A DNA stretch of 64,000 bases from Hymenobacter cavernae (GCF_014641455.1 NZ_BMHT01000006.1:310001-374000), one strand, 5' to 3'; numbered from the stretch's first letter, positions 17,047 to 25,704 are shown. The notes: generated from the sequence alone by a model not told the origin. Made by a program: numbers and translations.

Positions 17047-17373
17047 ATGAAAAACTTGCGGTCCTTTCCTCGTATAAGCAACAAAATACTTATGCCCATA
17101 CTAGTCTTGGCATGCATAATTCAGGTACCCGCTTCGCTTATAATAGCTGAGACTCCGATAGAAAATAGCAAGAAAACTATGAGCATGCTTGAGGCAGGAA
17201 TTATATTTTTTTTAATTATATCGACGCTATCAATTACATCAATAATGCTGGTTAAAAAGGATGATCAAAATCATACTAAAATTAAGTATAAATTTATTAT
17301 AATATTTTCTCTTATAATGACATTTATATGTTGGATTTTTAACGGCTTCTTTAGTACTTGGACTATTAGCTAA
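17047..17373 (+). CDS. AT-rich small membrane protein, unknown
   Basis: A 108-aa ORF predicting three membrane segments (about residues 15-33, 50-67 and 82-100) with a charged loop KKDDQNHTKIKYK between the second and third. I do not recognise a family. Its base composition and codons (many AAA, ATA, ATT, TTA) are strikingly AT-rich against the GC-rich neighbours, which suggests recent transfer. It is followed by the repeat that flanks the toxin-antitoxin pair, so both may belong to the same foreign segment. The AT-rich inverted pair at 17011-17041 just upstream could end the ABC exporter transcript. Confidence 0.55.
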   Translation: MKNLRSFPRISNKILMPILVLACIIQVPASLIIAETPIENSKKTMSMLEAGIIFFLIISTLSITSIMLVKKDDQNHTKIKYKFIIIFSLIMTFICWIFNGFFSTWTIS

Positions 17374-17458
17374 TGATTCAATATCAATATCCCTCGTTTA
17401 GCCAGATTTGTAGTCCGGTTGTTTGAACTGTGGATTTACAAGCTACTCTTCCCAAACC

Positions 17459-17534
17459 AGCGCGAGTTTAGCGCAGCGTAACTTGTGCAAACCATGATGA
17501 CGAGGTTGCACCTCGTCTACTGCGTGAGCGACAA
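17459..17534. repeat. Direct repeat G, left copy (flanks TA pair)
   Basis: A 76-bp unit starting AGCGCGAGTTTAGCGCAGCG and ending GCGACAA. It contains the hairpin GACGAGGTTGCACCTCGTC. The right copy at 18262-18337 has the same length and orientation and differs at about seven positions. The toxin-antitoxin genes lie between the two. Confidence 0.75.
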
Positions 17535-17582
17535 CACAGAGCTATAATTCGGGCAGCTTCATAGAATTTGTATCTTGCCTCT

Positions 17583-17819
17583 ATGCTCGACGACCCCCAC
17601 ACCCGCATCACCATCGACCCCAACATCTGCCACGGCCAGCCAACAGTTCGAGGACTGCGCTACCCTGTGCAGAACATACTGGAACTGCTAGCATCTGGCA
17701 TGAGCGATGCTGAGATACTAGCTGATTACGAAGACCTTGAAGTTGAAGATTTACGCGCCTGCCAAGCTTACGCGGCTGAAGTTCTTAAGGTGCGTACTGC
17801 TTATCGCTTGGCTTCGTGA
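17583..17819 (+). CDS. DUF433 family antitoxin
   Basis: A 78-aa protein of the DUF433 family (hallmarks ITIDPNICHGQPTVRGLR and ILELLASGMSDAEILADY, which form a helix-turn-helix). DUF433 proteins are predicted antitoxins paired with DUF5615 PIN-like toxins. The stop overlaps the GTG start of the toxin gene by four bases (GTGA), so the two are translationally coupled. ATG 17583 is preferred over an in-frame TTG at 17568. The protein should bind both its own promoter and the toxin. Confidence 0.85.
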   Translation: MLDDPHTRITIDPNICHGQPTVRGLRYPVQNILELLASGMSDAEILADYEDLEVEDLRACQAYAAEVLKVRTAYRLAS

Positions 17820-18184
17820 GTGATTTACCTCTACGCTTATTGGTAGATGCTCAGTTGCCCAAGCGCTTAGCCCGTTGGCTCGCTGCTGAAGGTGGCTGTG
17901 ACTGTCTACACACGTTGGACTTGCCGGAAGCTAATCGTACGTCGGACGGAGCTATTAGCAACTTGTCCGTGCAGGAGCAACGTGTTGTTATCAGCAAGGA
18001 TGCTGACTTTGTGAATACCTTTTTGCTACACGGTAAGCCGTACAAGCTATTGTTGATTTCAACGGGCAATATCACGACTAACGAATTACTGTCGCTTTTT
18101 CAACAGCATTTGCCTGCCATCACTAACGCATTGCAGCAGTATTCCTATGTAGAGCTTACACGGCTCCAGTTATTAGTTCATTAG
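17816..18184 (+). CDS. DUF5615 PIN-like toxin
   Basis: A 122-aa protein with the PIN-like acidic residues of DUF5615: RLLVDAQLPKRLARWL near the N-terminus and ISKDADFVN in the middle. PIN-fold toxins are ribonucleases; activity in this branch is predicted, not shown. It starts at GTG 17816 and overlaps the antitoxin stop. The pair is enclosed by two 76-bp direct repeats. Confidence 0.85.
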   Translation: MSDLPLRLLVDAQLPKRLARWLAAEGGCDCLHTLDLPEANRTSDGAISNLSVQEQRVVISKDADFVNTFLLHGKPYKLLLISTGNITTNELLSLFQQHLPAITNALQQYSYVELTRLQLLVH

Positions 18185-18261
18185 TAAAGATTACAGCAAT
18201 AGGTAGAGTATGTCTATATAGGATAGAAGAACTCCCAAGGAAAAGCAGAAAGCCCCCAACT

Positions 18262-18423
18262 AGCGCGAGTTTAGCGCAGCGTAACTCGTGCCAACTATGA
18301 TGACGAGGTTGCACCTCGTCTGTCGCGTCAGCGACAAAGCGGGGCCACTTCGTGTAGGATTCCGTTCGGACAGGTGAGGCTTAGCCTCACTGCATAGCCA
18401 GGCACGAGCTACAAGCTCGCGCC
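18262..18423. repeat. Direct repeat G, right copy, plus two hairpins
   Basis: Bases 18262-18337 repeat the unit at 17459-17534. Directly after it come two short hairpins, GTGAGGC/GCCTCAC at 18374-18390 and GGCACGAGCT/AGCTCGCGCC at 18401-18423. The whole 18185-18470 gap is repeat-like and holds no gene. Confidence 0.7.
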
Positions 18424-18470
18424 GGATACAGCCAGATAGCTCAGACAACATAAAACAATACTTTCCTTTC

Positions 18471-18872
18471 ATGCCCGGCGAAACCAACCTAGCTCAGCTC
18501 CTGCGCACCATGAAGCCCGAGCTTCAGCCGGGCCGCTACGTGTTCTGCACCGTCGCCTCGCTCGAAAACCTAGCTTTGCCGGACATCATCTGCTTCTTCC
18601 GAGAACAGGAAGGCTTCACGGTTATCCTGCCGCAAGCCACCGCCGACCGGCTACAGCTAGCCTATTCCTTTGTAGCCACCTGGATAACCCTGACGGTGCA
18701 TTCGGCCCTGGAAGCGGTGGGCCTGACGGCGGCGTTCGCGCAGGCGCTGGGCCGCGCCGATGTGAGCTGCAACGTGGTAGCCGCCTATTACCACGACCAC
18801 ATTTTTGTAGCGGCACCCGACGCGGAGAAAGCCATGCGCGTGTTGCAGGAGCTAGCTGAAAGCGCGCAGTAA
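18471..18872 (+). CDS. ACT domain protein
   Basis: A 133-aa protein resembling the small ACT domain proteins with two tandem half-domains (FCTVASLENLALPDIICFFREQEGFTVILP, and WITLTVHSALEAVGLTAAFAQALGRADVSCNVVAAYYHDHIFV in the second half). Such proteins probably bind amino acids or related ligands as regulators; no specific role is known. It begins at ATG 18471, just after the repeat region, and stands alone. The 181-base gap after it holds only a CCTAGG site at 19013. Confidence 0.8.
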   Translation: MPGETNLAQLLRTMKPELQPGRYVFCTVASLENLALPDIICFFREQEGFTVILPQATADRLQLAYSFVATWITLTVHSALEAVGLTAAFAQALGRADVSCNVVAAYYHDHIFVAAPDAEKAMRVLQELAESAQ

Positions 18873-19053
18873 AGACTACCGACGGCTGACAAATGCCAGT
18901 TTCGGCTGTTCTATAAACTTCTGCTGCATGAAGCTTTATCGTTTCACCACTTAGCTACTGACACCTAGCCGATTAGCTAGCGCGTCGTTCCGGGTGCATG
19001 TACCTAGGTGCACGACAGCAGAGATACCCAGAACCTAAATCAGCGTTTTCCGC

Positions 19054-20121
19054 ATGAAAGAAATAGCCTTAGTTGTCGGAGCCAGTGGCATTATCGGCAG
19101 CAACCTTTGCCAGGAGTTGCTTGCCAATGGCTGGACCACCTACGGGTTGGCCCGCAACCCCAACAGTGATGTAGCCGGCCTGCGCCCCGTAGCCGCCGAT
19201 CTGCTCGATCCGGCCAGTCTGCAAACCGCACTGGCCGACATCCAGCCGACGCACGTATTCATCACCAGCTGGATGCGCAACGAGACGGAAGTTGAGAATA
19301 TTCGCGTCAACGGCAGCATGGTGCGCAACCTGCTGGCTGCCCTTTCGCCCAAAAAATCGGTGCAGCACGTGGCCCTGGTTACCGGCCTGAAGCACTACCT
19401 GGGGCCATTTGAGGCCTACGTGAGCGGCGGTTTTCTGCCCATTACGCCCGTGCGTGAGGAACACCCTAGGCTCGACATCGATAACTTCTACTACGCGCAG
19501 GAAGACGAGGTGTATGCTGCCGCCACCCGCGACGGATTTACGTGGAGCGTGCATCGCCCGCACAGCGTCATTGGCAAAGCTGTGGGCAACCAGATGAACA
19601 TGGGCACGACGCTGGCTGTATACGCCACAATTTGCAAGGAAACCGGACGACGATTTCAGTATCCCGGTTCGGAGGCGCAATGGAATGGCCTCTGCGATGT
19701 AACGGATGCCCGACTTCTGGCGAAGCATTTGGTATGGGCTTCCACTACCGATGCCGCCCGCAATGAAGCCTTTAACGTGGTGAATGGAGACGTGTTCCGC
19801 TGGAGCTGGCTGTGGCAACGCCTCGCCGACTGGTTCGGCGTGGAGGCGGCGGGTTTCGATGGTACGATTCGTCCGCTGGAAGCCGAAATAGCCAACGACG
19901 GCGCGCTATGGCGTGGAATTGCGGAGCGCTACAACCTCGCCGAACCCGACCTTAACCGCCTGGCCTCTGCCTGGCACACCGACCTGGACCTAGGTCGACC
20001 GATTGAGGTGATGGCCGATATGTCGAAGAGCCGAAAGCTAGGTTTCACCGTGTACCAGCCGACGGACGAGTCGTTTTTCGACCTCTTCGAGCAGCTCCGC
20101 GCCGACCGACTCATTCCGTAA
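19054..20121 (+). CDS. PRISE-type SDR oxidoreductase
   Basis: A 355-aa Rossmann-fold enzyme. The NADPH site reads VVGASGIIGSNL at the N-terminus. It carries the marks of the PRISE (progesterone 5-beta-reductase/iridoid synthase-like) branch: TSWMRNETEVENIRVN, TGLKHYLGP (Lys113), NFYYAQED (Tyr146/147), SVHRPHSVIG and FNVVNGDVFRW. In the plant enzymes Lys and Tyr in these motifs reduce an activated C=C bond of an enone; the bacterial substrate is unknown. It is monocistronic with a clear terminator at 20147. Confidence 0.9.
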   Translation: MKEIALVVGASGIIGSNLCQELLANGWTTYGLARNPNSDVAGLRPVAADLLDPASLQTALADIQPTHVFITSWMRNETEVENIRVNGSMVRNLLAALSPKKSVQHVALVTGLKHYLGPFEAYVSGGFLPITPVREEHPRLDIDNFYYAQEDEVYAAATRDGFTWSVHRPHSVIGKAVGNQMNMGTTLAVYATICKETGRRFQYPGSEAQWNGLCDVTDARLLAKHLVWASTTDAARNEAFNVVNGDVFRWSWLWQRLADWFGVEAAGFDGTIRPLEAEIANDGALWRGIAERYNLAEPDLNRLASAWHTDLDLGRPIEVMADMSKSRKLGFTVYQPTDESFFDLFEQLRADRLIP

Positions 20122-20146
20122 ATTCTTCTCTTTCTGACGAACCGTC

Positions 20147-20201
20147 CGACTGCCGGTCGTGCCTGCTACTAAGTTAGTGGGCACAACCGGCAGTCGTTTT
20201 T
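20147..20201 (+). terminator. Terminator of the SDR gene
   Basis: CGACTGCCGGTCGTGCC pairs with GGGCACAACCGGCAGTCG (one mismatch) and is followed by TTTTT. The rest of the gap up to 20340 shows nothing recognisable. Confidence 0.8.
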
Positions 20202-20340
20202 GGTAGCTGCTCTGGCCGGAGCCTGCGCAGATAATTATCGCATTTACAGTCACTTCGGCCGTGCAGCCGTAAACTGAACGGGTGCGGACTTATACCGCAT
20301 TCAGCCATGTCTGGCTGCTTCAATCAGATTTACTCCTTCC

Positions 20341-21042
20341 ATGCAAACCTTCACTGCCGAGCGGCTTTCGTTCGATCCCCTCTCGGAGCTGCCCAACTCC
20401 TGGCAGCCCCAGGACTACAAAGCTCTCCTGCTGAAAACCGGCTACGACAACCCCAACGAGCTGGCTGCCGACGAATTAAAAACCATGTGCCTGATGGCGC
20501 TGGCCGACTTAGAGCCCGGCGAAGCGGCTCAGCTTGTGCTGGAACATCTTTTCGAAGACCAGCTGACGGCAGGCCAGATCGAGAACCTAGCCCACCAGAT
20601 GCTCACCGAGAAGCTGTGGGAAGAAAACCCGCAGCTGGAGCAGCACGAAGGGTTCTTCAAAGCCACCCAGCTGCTTTACACGGCTTACAACGGTAAGTTT
20701 CCGCGGGCCGAAGCGGTGCAGTTTCAGGTGCAGCTCACCACGGAAGACCCCAACGGCTTTCACCTCTTCGATGCGCAGCCGGAGGCCCCGCTGCTGCGCG
20801 TGTTGGCCCAGGGCATGCCCGATAATGCGCTGCTCAAGCGCTTGTTTCATGAGCAGCTGGACGGCGCCAGCTTCCCCGAGGCTTCGGCTATTATCTGGCA
20901 GCTGCGCCCGGTGATGCAGTCGGATAGCTCGGCCGTGTTTGAAGTTGTAAGCTCGGCCTACTGGCTCGACGACTTCAAGTATGCCGACTCTTACCAAGCT
21001 ACTACCCAGGCCGATAGCCTAGCCGAAGAGGCAGCAACCTAG
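20341..21042 (+). CDS. Conserved-looking hypothetical protein
   Basis: A 233-aa soluble, acidic protein beginning MQTFTAERLSFDPLSELP, mostly helical by composition, with no signal peptide, membrane segment or Cys-rich motif. I do not recognise a family. Codon use matches its neighbours, supporting a real gene. The stop codon TAG lies within CCTAGG (21038-21043), and that palindrome is also the outer end of the terminator arm. Confidence 0.7.
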   Translation: MQTFTAERLSFDPLSELPNSWQPQDYKALLLKTGYDNPNELAADELKTMCLMALADLEPGEAAQLVLEHLFEDQLTAGQIENLAHQMLTEKLWEENPQLEQHEGFFKATQLLYTAYNGKFPRAEAVQFQVQLTTEDPNGFHLFDAQPEAPLLRVLAQGMPDNALLKRLFHEQLDGASFPEASAIIWQLRPVMQSDSSAVFEVVSSAYWLDDFKYADSYQATTQADSLAEEAAT

Positions 21043-21095
21043 GTTTTATGGCTGGTGCGCTTGCATTGGACTGCACCAGCCATAAAACCTAGGTT
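21036..21095. terminator. Perfect 23-bp hairpin with CCTAGG at both ends
   Basis: The left arm (21036-21058, AACCTAGGTTTTATGGCTGG...) and right arm (21073-21095) are exact complements around a 14-base loop. It lies between convergent genes and overlaps the stop codon of the upstream one. It can terminate both. Confidence 0.75.
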
Positions 21096-21124
21096 ACTTA
21101 CCGCATGACGAAACTGCCCGGCAA

Positions 21125-21754
21125 TCAGCTTCCTTTTTGAAACAGAAAAGACACAACCCGCGGGGTTTCGCCTTGGTTTTCCTTATCGAACCACTCCTGC
21201 AACCGCAGGCAGCGGAAGCCCTGCTGCCGGGCATTCTCGGTGAAATCGGAGAGGTGGTGAACGTAGCATTCCAGCTCAAATACCTCATCTTCAGCGATAT
21301 TAAAGCGGGCTTTACTGCCTTGATATTGCTTGAAGGGATGCAGCTCGCCAATGTAGAACAGGGCGCCGGGCCGCAGGGCCTGCCACGCCTGCGAGAAGAT
21401 ATGACCTAGATCCTGAACGTGCTCCAGGATCAGGCTGCACGTGAGCAGCTCCGCCTCCGCGTTGGCAAACTGCCAGGGTTTAGTGATGTCGGCGTGCTGG
21501 AACGTGACATTAGGCGACGCTTTTTGCTGGGCCTGCTGCATCATTTCGGCGGAGAAATCGACGGCAATGAGGCGCTCGGCGCGCAGGGCCAGCCACTCGG
21601 TATTCTTGCCGGTGCCGCAACCTAGCTCAATCACTTCTGTGTAGGGGCCGGGCGGAATGAGGCTGCGAATTGCGCGGGCTTCCAGGTCACGCGTTGGATT
21701 CTCAGCGGTGTCGTAGCTAGGCGCCCAAGTATTGTAGGCTTGCTCGGTATTCAT
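21125..21754 (-). CDS. Class I SAM-dependent methyltransferase
   Basis: A 209-aa protein. The SAM-binding motif I reads VIELGCGTGKNT, motif II has LIAVDFSAEMM, and CSLILEHVQDL follows as the usual post-motif. It starts MNTEQAYNTWAPSYD, typical of small-molecule methyltransferases. The substrate is unknown. It is divergent from the phosphatase gene at 21880, with 125 bases between. Confidence 0.88.
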   Translation of the reverse strand: MNTEQAYNTWAPSYDTAENPTRDLEARAIRSLIPPGPYTEVIELGCGTGKNTEWLALRAERLIAVDFSAEMMQQAQQKASPNVTFQHADITKPWQFANAEAELLTCSLILEHVQDLGHIFSQAWQALRPGALFYIGELHPFKQYQGSKARFNIAEDEVFELECYVHHLSDFTENARQQGFRCLRLQEWFDKENQGETPRVVSFLFQKGS

Positions 21755-21879
21755 AAGGGCGGGGCTTGGATTGGCTAGGTAAAATCCTACTCCAAGCTAA
21801 CATCTTTAATCCAACTCCGCACTATCAAAATACCATTATCTACGTCGCCCCAAAAGCTACTGCGCACGTAGTAACCCCT

Positions 21880-22560
21880 ATGGAAACTTACGTGCTAGGC
21901 GACATTCACGGCGCTTTTCGGGCGTTGGAGCAAGTATTGGAGCGCAGTCCGTTCCGACCCGGCATCGACCGGCTTGTGCAGATTGGAGATGTATCCGACG
22001 GCTGGCCCGAAACGCCGGAGTGCGTCGAGCGCCTGCTGAGCATTCCGAATAGCATCTGGCTGCAAGGCAACCACGATTGGTGGACCACTGAGTGGATGGC
22101 CACGCAGCTTCCACTCGCCGACGTTGACACAATGTGGTATACGCAAGGCGGCAAGGCCACCTACGATGCGTACCAACGTGTAGGCGAGGATATTATGCTA
22201 AGGCACTTTAAGGCGTTTTTCGGCGAGCAGATTGCTTACTTCGAAGATGAGCGCCACAACCTCTACGTGCACGGCGGCTACGACCCGGAAGACCCGATCG
22301 AAGTTCAGGACCCGTACGACTTGGTCTGGAACCGGGAGCTGTGGCGCAACGGTGAAATAGCGCACGGCTATCCTAACTGTTTTATCGGCCATACGCCGAC
22401 CTGGCCCAGCAGCGAATTGCCCGTGCAGCGCGCCAACGTGTGGAACATAGACCAGGGCGCGGCGTACGGCGGCAAGCTTACGCTGATGAACGTGCGCACC
22501 AAAAAATTTGTGCAGAGCGACACGGTACAGGGGCTCTACCCCAGCGTGAAAGGCCGCTAG
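21880..22560 (+). CDS. Metallophosphoesterase, PrpA/ApaH-like phosphatase
   Basis: A 226-aa protein with all metallophosphoesterase motifs: GDIHGAF (residues 6-12), GDVSDGWP, GNHDWW, then a late His in HGGYDP and GHTPTW. This layout matches the serine/threonine protein phosphatase (PrpA/PrpB) and Ap4A hydrolase groups. ATG 21880 (METYVLGDIHG) is preferred to the longer frame from 21766. The substrate cannot be told from sequence. Confidence 0.88.
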   Translation: METYVLGDIHGAFRALEQVLERSPFRPGIDRLVQIGDVSDGWPETPECVERLLSIPNSIWLQGNHDWWTTEWMATQLPLADVDTMWYTQGGKATYDAYQRVGEDIMLRHFKAFFGEQIAYFEDERHNLYVHGGYDPEDPIEVQDPYDLVWNRELWRNGEIAHGYPNCFIGHTPTWPSSELPVQRANVWNIDQGAAYGGKLTLMNVRTKKFVQSDTVQGLYPSVKGR

Positions 22561-22576
22561 GCAGAGCCCCTGCTAC

Positions 22577-22993
22577 CTAGCTTACAGTTGGCGGATTGGG
22601 ATGTGGATCGGGCTTACCGCCAGATAATTGCGTCACCATATCGTCAAGGATGGCTTTGCTGTAGCCGATGCGGTTGGCATACTCCATGCACAGGCCATAT
22701 TCGCGGGGATCAATATCACCATCTTGCAGCATCATTTGCACCAGGGTTTGCAGTTCTAGCGTGCGCTGAATTCCTTCGGCCGGCACGATGAAGCTGAGCA
22801 CCCCTAGGTTATCGGCGATGGGCATCACTTCTTCCGGCTTCAACCCTAGCTTGTCGCCGATCTGAATTAGAAATTGGCCTTCATCGTCGCTGAGCCGGCC
22901 ATCAGCGGCGGCTAACAGGACTAAATTCTGAAAGAAAGCCAGCTTTTTCTGCTGCGTATTTAGTACCTCTTCGAGGGCGCGGTGCTCTTGCAT
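22577..22993 (-). CDS. TerB-like domain protein
   Basis: A 138-aa protein with a tellurite-resistance TerB-like helical domain: AAADGRLSDDEGQFLIQIGDKLGL, then MMLQDGDIDPREYGLCMEYANRIG. The paired acidic residues in DGRLSDDE and DGDIDPRE are typical of the metal-binding loops in TerB. Its role is unknown; TerB-like domains often accompany stress or phage defence proteins, but no such neighbour exists here. An ATG at 23029 would add 12 residues. Confidence 0.75.
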   Translation of the reverse strand: MQEHRALEEVLNTQQKKLAFFQNLVLLAAADGRLSDDEGQFLIQIGDKLGLKPEEVMPIADNLGVLSFIVPAEGIQRTLELQTLVQMMLQDGDIDPREYGLCMEYANRIGYSKAILDDMVTQLSGGKPDPHPNPPTVS

Positions 22994-23106
22994 ATTTGTT
23001 GGAGAATGTTCGTGGAGTGATGGCAGCACTTGACAAAGAGCTGACTTAGTTGAACGACGACTTACCGGGAAGGTTATCGGCCTAGGCTACGTTGACTAAA
23101 ATTTCG

Positions 23107-23988
23107 CTACTCAGCCAATTCATCTACCGGCAACGGCTGGGGCTCTCGCTTGGGCACCGAGCCATCGAGGCTAGCCCAGCTGCGGCGAGGAGCCAGCGGA
23201 AGCTTAAGCAACTGCCTTATTGTCTGTTCATCGGCATCGGCGTAAGCGGGCACACCGATGGTAACGTGCTGCTGCGGCACATTGAGGCGTAGGGTGCGGT
23301 GCAGCCGGTCCCAGAGCGAAAGCACGACGCCGAAGTTGCTCTGCGTTTCGCGCTGCACTACGGAGTGATGAATGCCATGCACCCGCGGCGTCACCATGAA
23401 GCGCGCCAGCTGCCGCTCCAGCCCGAACGGCAAGCGCAGATTGGCGTGATGAAACGCTGTACAGGCCTCAAAGACGGCCTCATACAAGAGCAGCGTAACA
23501 GGCCGCACGCCCACCAGCGCCGGCACGCCACCCCGGTACGGAATGCTGGCCAGCATCTCGCCGGCGTGAAAACGCCAGCCGGTGCTCAGGTCCATATCCA
23601 AATCGATGTGGTGGATGCGGTGAAAGCGCCACAAAAAAGGCGCGTGCAACAGCCGGTGCCAGGAATACGCTACGTAGTCGAGCACCAGCAGCTCGGCGAG
23701 CAGCCGCACCGGGCCCGGCAAAGCCAGCCGGTGCATTCCCCAGCGCCGACGAGCAGCCAACTGCGTAAGTCCAACCATAGCCGGCAGCAGCGCCAGACGC
23801 ATGCCCACGAGCGACGGCGCTGCCAAACCGACGTTGCGCGACCACCGCTCGGCGCGCGGCCGCGTGCGTCGCCGTAAGGGCCGCATCGTTTCGCCCACCA
23901 ACACGGCCGCCCCCACAACAAGCAAAGCCGGCGTGGCCCACCGATCGAAGCGGCGCAGCAACGCCGCGGTAGTAGAAAACAGGCGCAT
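23107..23988 (-). CDS. Sterol desaturase/fatty acid hydroxylase family protein
   Basis: A 293-aa membrane enzyme of the di-iron family. Histidine boxes are visible: HRLLHAP, HRIHHID, FHHAN and HGIHH. About four hydrophobic helices surround them. The family hydroxylates or desaturates lipids (carotenoids, fatty acids or sterol-like lipids). The substrate is unknown. The C-terminal 40 residues are charged and less conserved. Confidence 0.9.
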   Translation of the reverse strand: MRLFSTTAALLRRFDRWATPALLVVGAAVLVGETMRPLRRRTRPRAERWSRNVGLAAPSLVGMRLALLPAMVGLTQLAARRRWGMHRLALPGPVRLLAELLVLDYVAYSWHRLLHAPFLWRFHRIHHIDLDMDLSTGWRFHAGEMLASIPYRGGVPALVGVRPVTLLLYEAVFEACTAFHHANLRLPFGLERQLARFMVTPRVHGIHHSVVQRETQSNFGVVLSLWDRLHRTLRLNVPQQHVTIGVPAYADADEQTIRQLLKLPLAPRRSWASLDGSVPKREPQPLPVDELAE

Positions 23989-24061
23989 GAGCTAACCTAG
24001 GTTGATTCGCCAGGTCTTACGCGTGAAAACCTAACGTAGTCAGCTGCGAAGCTTACTTTTC

Positions 24062-25036
24062 CTACTTCTTGCCCGGATTCCACGGCAATGGCCCAGCAAA
24101 AATGCGCTTGAGTGTATATTCCTTGGCTTCCTTGGCGGTAAGCTGATGCGACCAAGCCACCCGGCTCTTAGGGTTGGACCCAGGCCCCATCGACTTATAC
24201 TCAGCGTAGTACGCCGTTTTTTCGTTCTCCGGCTTGCCCCAGTTGTGCCAACCAGCCGGCACAATGTGGTGGCCCATTTCGGTGCGCAAATACACTACGC
24301 GGGCACTCGGTCGCCACGGACGACCTAGGTGCACCTGTGTGGCGCGGGTGGTATCGGCCGTGAGTTTACAATCCATAAACACGAAGCCGTGCGGGTGCCC
24401 AGCCGGTGTAGAAGCCGCCGTGATGTACGAATTCTTCTTGCTATAAATGGTGCAATGGTCGAACACGGCCGTGCTGGAGCCGAAGATAAAATCTGTGGTG
24501 CCTTCGATGTAGCAGTCTTTGTAGTACTGACGACTGTTGTCGGTAGCCAGAAACAGAACATCCTGATTTCCAACCATGCAGCAGTTTTTGAACACGCAGC
24601 GGTCAGCCTCAACGTGGAGCGCCACGGCTTGCCCGGCGGTGTAGCCGGCCGTGTTCTCGAAGGTGATATTCTCGGCTGTGAAGTCGTTGCCCTGCACCAG
24701 CACCGAGTGCGAAGTATAGGTGTTGATGTCGCCTTTGCCGGTGTGGTCGTCGAAGGTGATGGTGGTCGTGTTCTTATCCTCGCCGATAAGCGAAATATGC
24801 GTTTTCAGCGCCGGCACCACCAGCTTTTCGCGGTAGGTGCCCTTTTTCACCCGAATCATGACCTGCGTCTGGGATTGATTAGGCACGGCATCTACGGCTT
24901 CCTGCACGGTGCGGTAGGTGCCGGAGCCGTCCTGCGCCACAATGATGGGACCAGCCGCCAGGGTACTCTGCGCCTGCGCTCCGCTGCCTATTAGCAGCAG
25001 TAAACTCCAAAGAACTAATACGTTGCGGCGCATCAT
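24062..25036 (-). CDS. Pectinesterase (CE8), secreted
   Basis: The precursor (ATG 25036 or 25033) has a signal peptide (LVLWSLLLLIGSGAQA) and then a right-handed beta-helix pectin methylesterase domain. Key motifs: GSGTYRTVQEAVDAVP, GNQDVLF (acid/base Asp), GTTDFIFG (nucleophile Asp) and LGRPW (Arg). It removes methyl esters from plant homogalacturonan, so the bacterium meets plant material. No pectate lyase, SusCD or other polysaccharide locus gene is nearby. ATG at 25090 is possible but gives no better signal peptide. Confidence 0.93.
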   Translation of the reverse strand: MMRRNVLVLWSLLLLIGSGAQAQSTLAAGPIIVAQDGSGTYRTVQEAVDAVPNQSQTQVMIRVKKGTYREKLVVPALKTHISLIGEDKNTTTITFDDHTGKGDINTYTSHSVLVQGNDFTAENITFENTAGYTAGQAVALHVEADRCVFKNCCMVGNQDVLFLATDNSRQYYKDCYIEGTTDFIFGSSTAVFDHCTIYSKKNSYITAASTPAGHPHGFVFMDCKLTADTTRATQVHLGRPWRPSARVVYLRTEMGHHIVPAGWHNWGKPENEKTAYYAEYKSMGPGSNPKSRVAWSHQLTAKEAKEYTLKRIFAGPLPWNPGKK

Positions 25037-25162
25037 ATGTGGTGTTTTCGTTAGCCTGGTAAAAACAATCGGGGCTAGGTTCGCGACCATCTCCTCTCAG
25101 AAGACGTGTCATCGACCTAGCCCCGAAGGTAAAATCAGGCAGCCAAACTGTGGCTATACATG

Positions 25163-25621
25163 CTACTGATTCTTGGCCTGCACCGGCAAATCTTCAAGTT
25201 GTGCGTAGCTGAGCTTCCACGCGCCATCGGTGCCTTTCTTCCAGAGCAGCATAAAGTTACCCTCGCCAAAACCTTCCGGCTCACCCGGGGCGACCGGCAG
25301 TACATCGACGGAGAAAGTGCCCGCTTCGTAGGCGGTGTGCGTGTCAGCGTCGGAGCTTACGGTGCTGGTTTTTAGGTTGGTGATGGTAGCTAGGGTGGCT
25401 TTCACCCACTTATCCGTTATTTCTGATTTGCCGCTGAAGTGCGTTTCGCCTTGTAGAAATTGGGCATCATCGGCCAGCAGCGCCGTTACTTTATCGGCAT
25501 CTTTAGCATTCCAGGCCTGGATAAACTGCTGGTTCAGGGCCTGCACATTTACTTTATCATCGGAGCCGAAACACGAGGTCAGGACGGCGGCAGTGAGTAG
25601 CGCGCCAATAATCGATTTCAT
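25163..25621 (-). CDS. NTF2-like lipoprotein (DUF4440-like)
   Basis: A 152-aa precursor with lipobox LTSC (Cys17), so the mature form is anchored to a membrane. The rest fits the NTF2-like/SnoaL fold: VQALNQQFIQAWNAKDADKVTALLADDAQFL is the standard N-terminal helix and strand, and WKLSYAQLEDLP the end. Such proteins range from isomerases to ligand-binding proteins; this one cannot be assigned. Confidence 0.82.
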   Translation of the reverse strand: MKSIIGALLTAAVLTSCFGSDDKVNVQALNQQFIQAWNAKDADKVTALLADDAQFLQGETHFSGKSEITDKWVKATLATITNLKTSTVSSDADTHTAYEAGTFSVDVLPVAPGEPEGFGEGNFMLLWKKGTDGAWKLSYAQLEDLPVQAKNQ

Positions 25622-25655
25622 GGGGGTGGTTTTAGAAGAGGGTTGAGTGATGTAA

Positions 25656-25683
25656 AAAGCCCAAGCAGAATTGCCTGGGCTTT
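25656..25683 (-). terminator. Terminator downstream of the glycine-zipper gene
   Basis: AAAGCCCA pairs with TGGGCTTT around a 12-base loop, with flanking A/T runs. On the minus strand it lies after the gene ending at 25705. Confidence 0.65.
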
Positions 25684-25704
25684 ACGAGCTAGGTAAGCAG
25701 CTGC

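Noticed and set aside
19069-19818. 249-aa minus-strand ORF within the SDR gene
   Set aside because: No motifs; it overlaps a well supported gene with full Rossmann and catalytic motifs.
24329-24994. 221-aa plus-strand ORF opposite the pectinesterase
   Set aside because: The pectinesterase carries all catalytic motifs; the other strand has only shadow coding potential.
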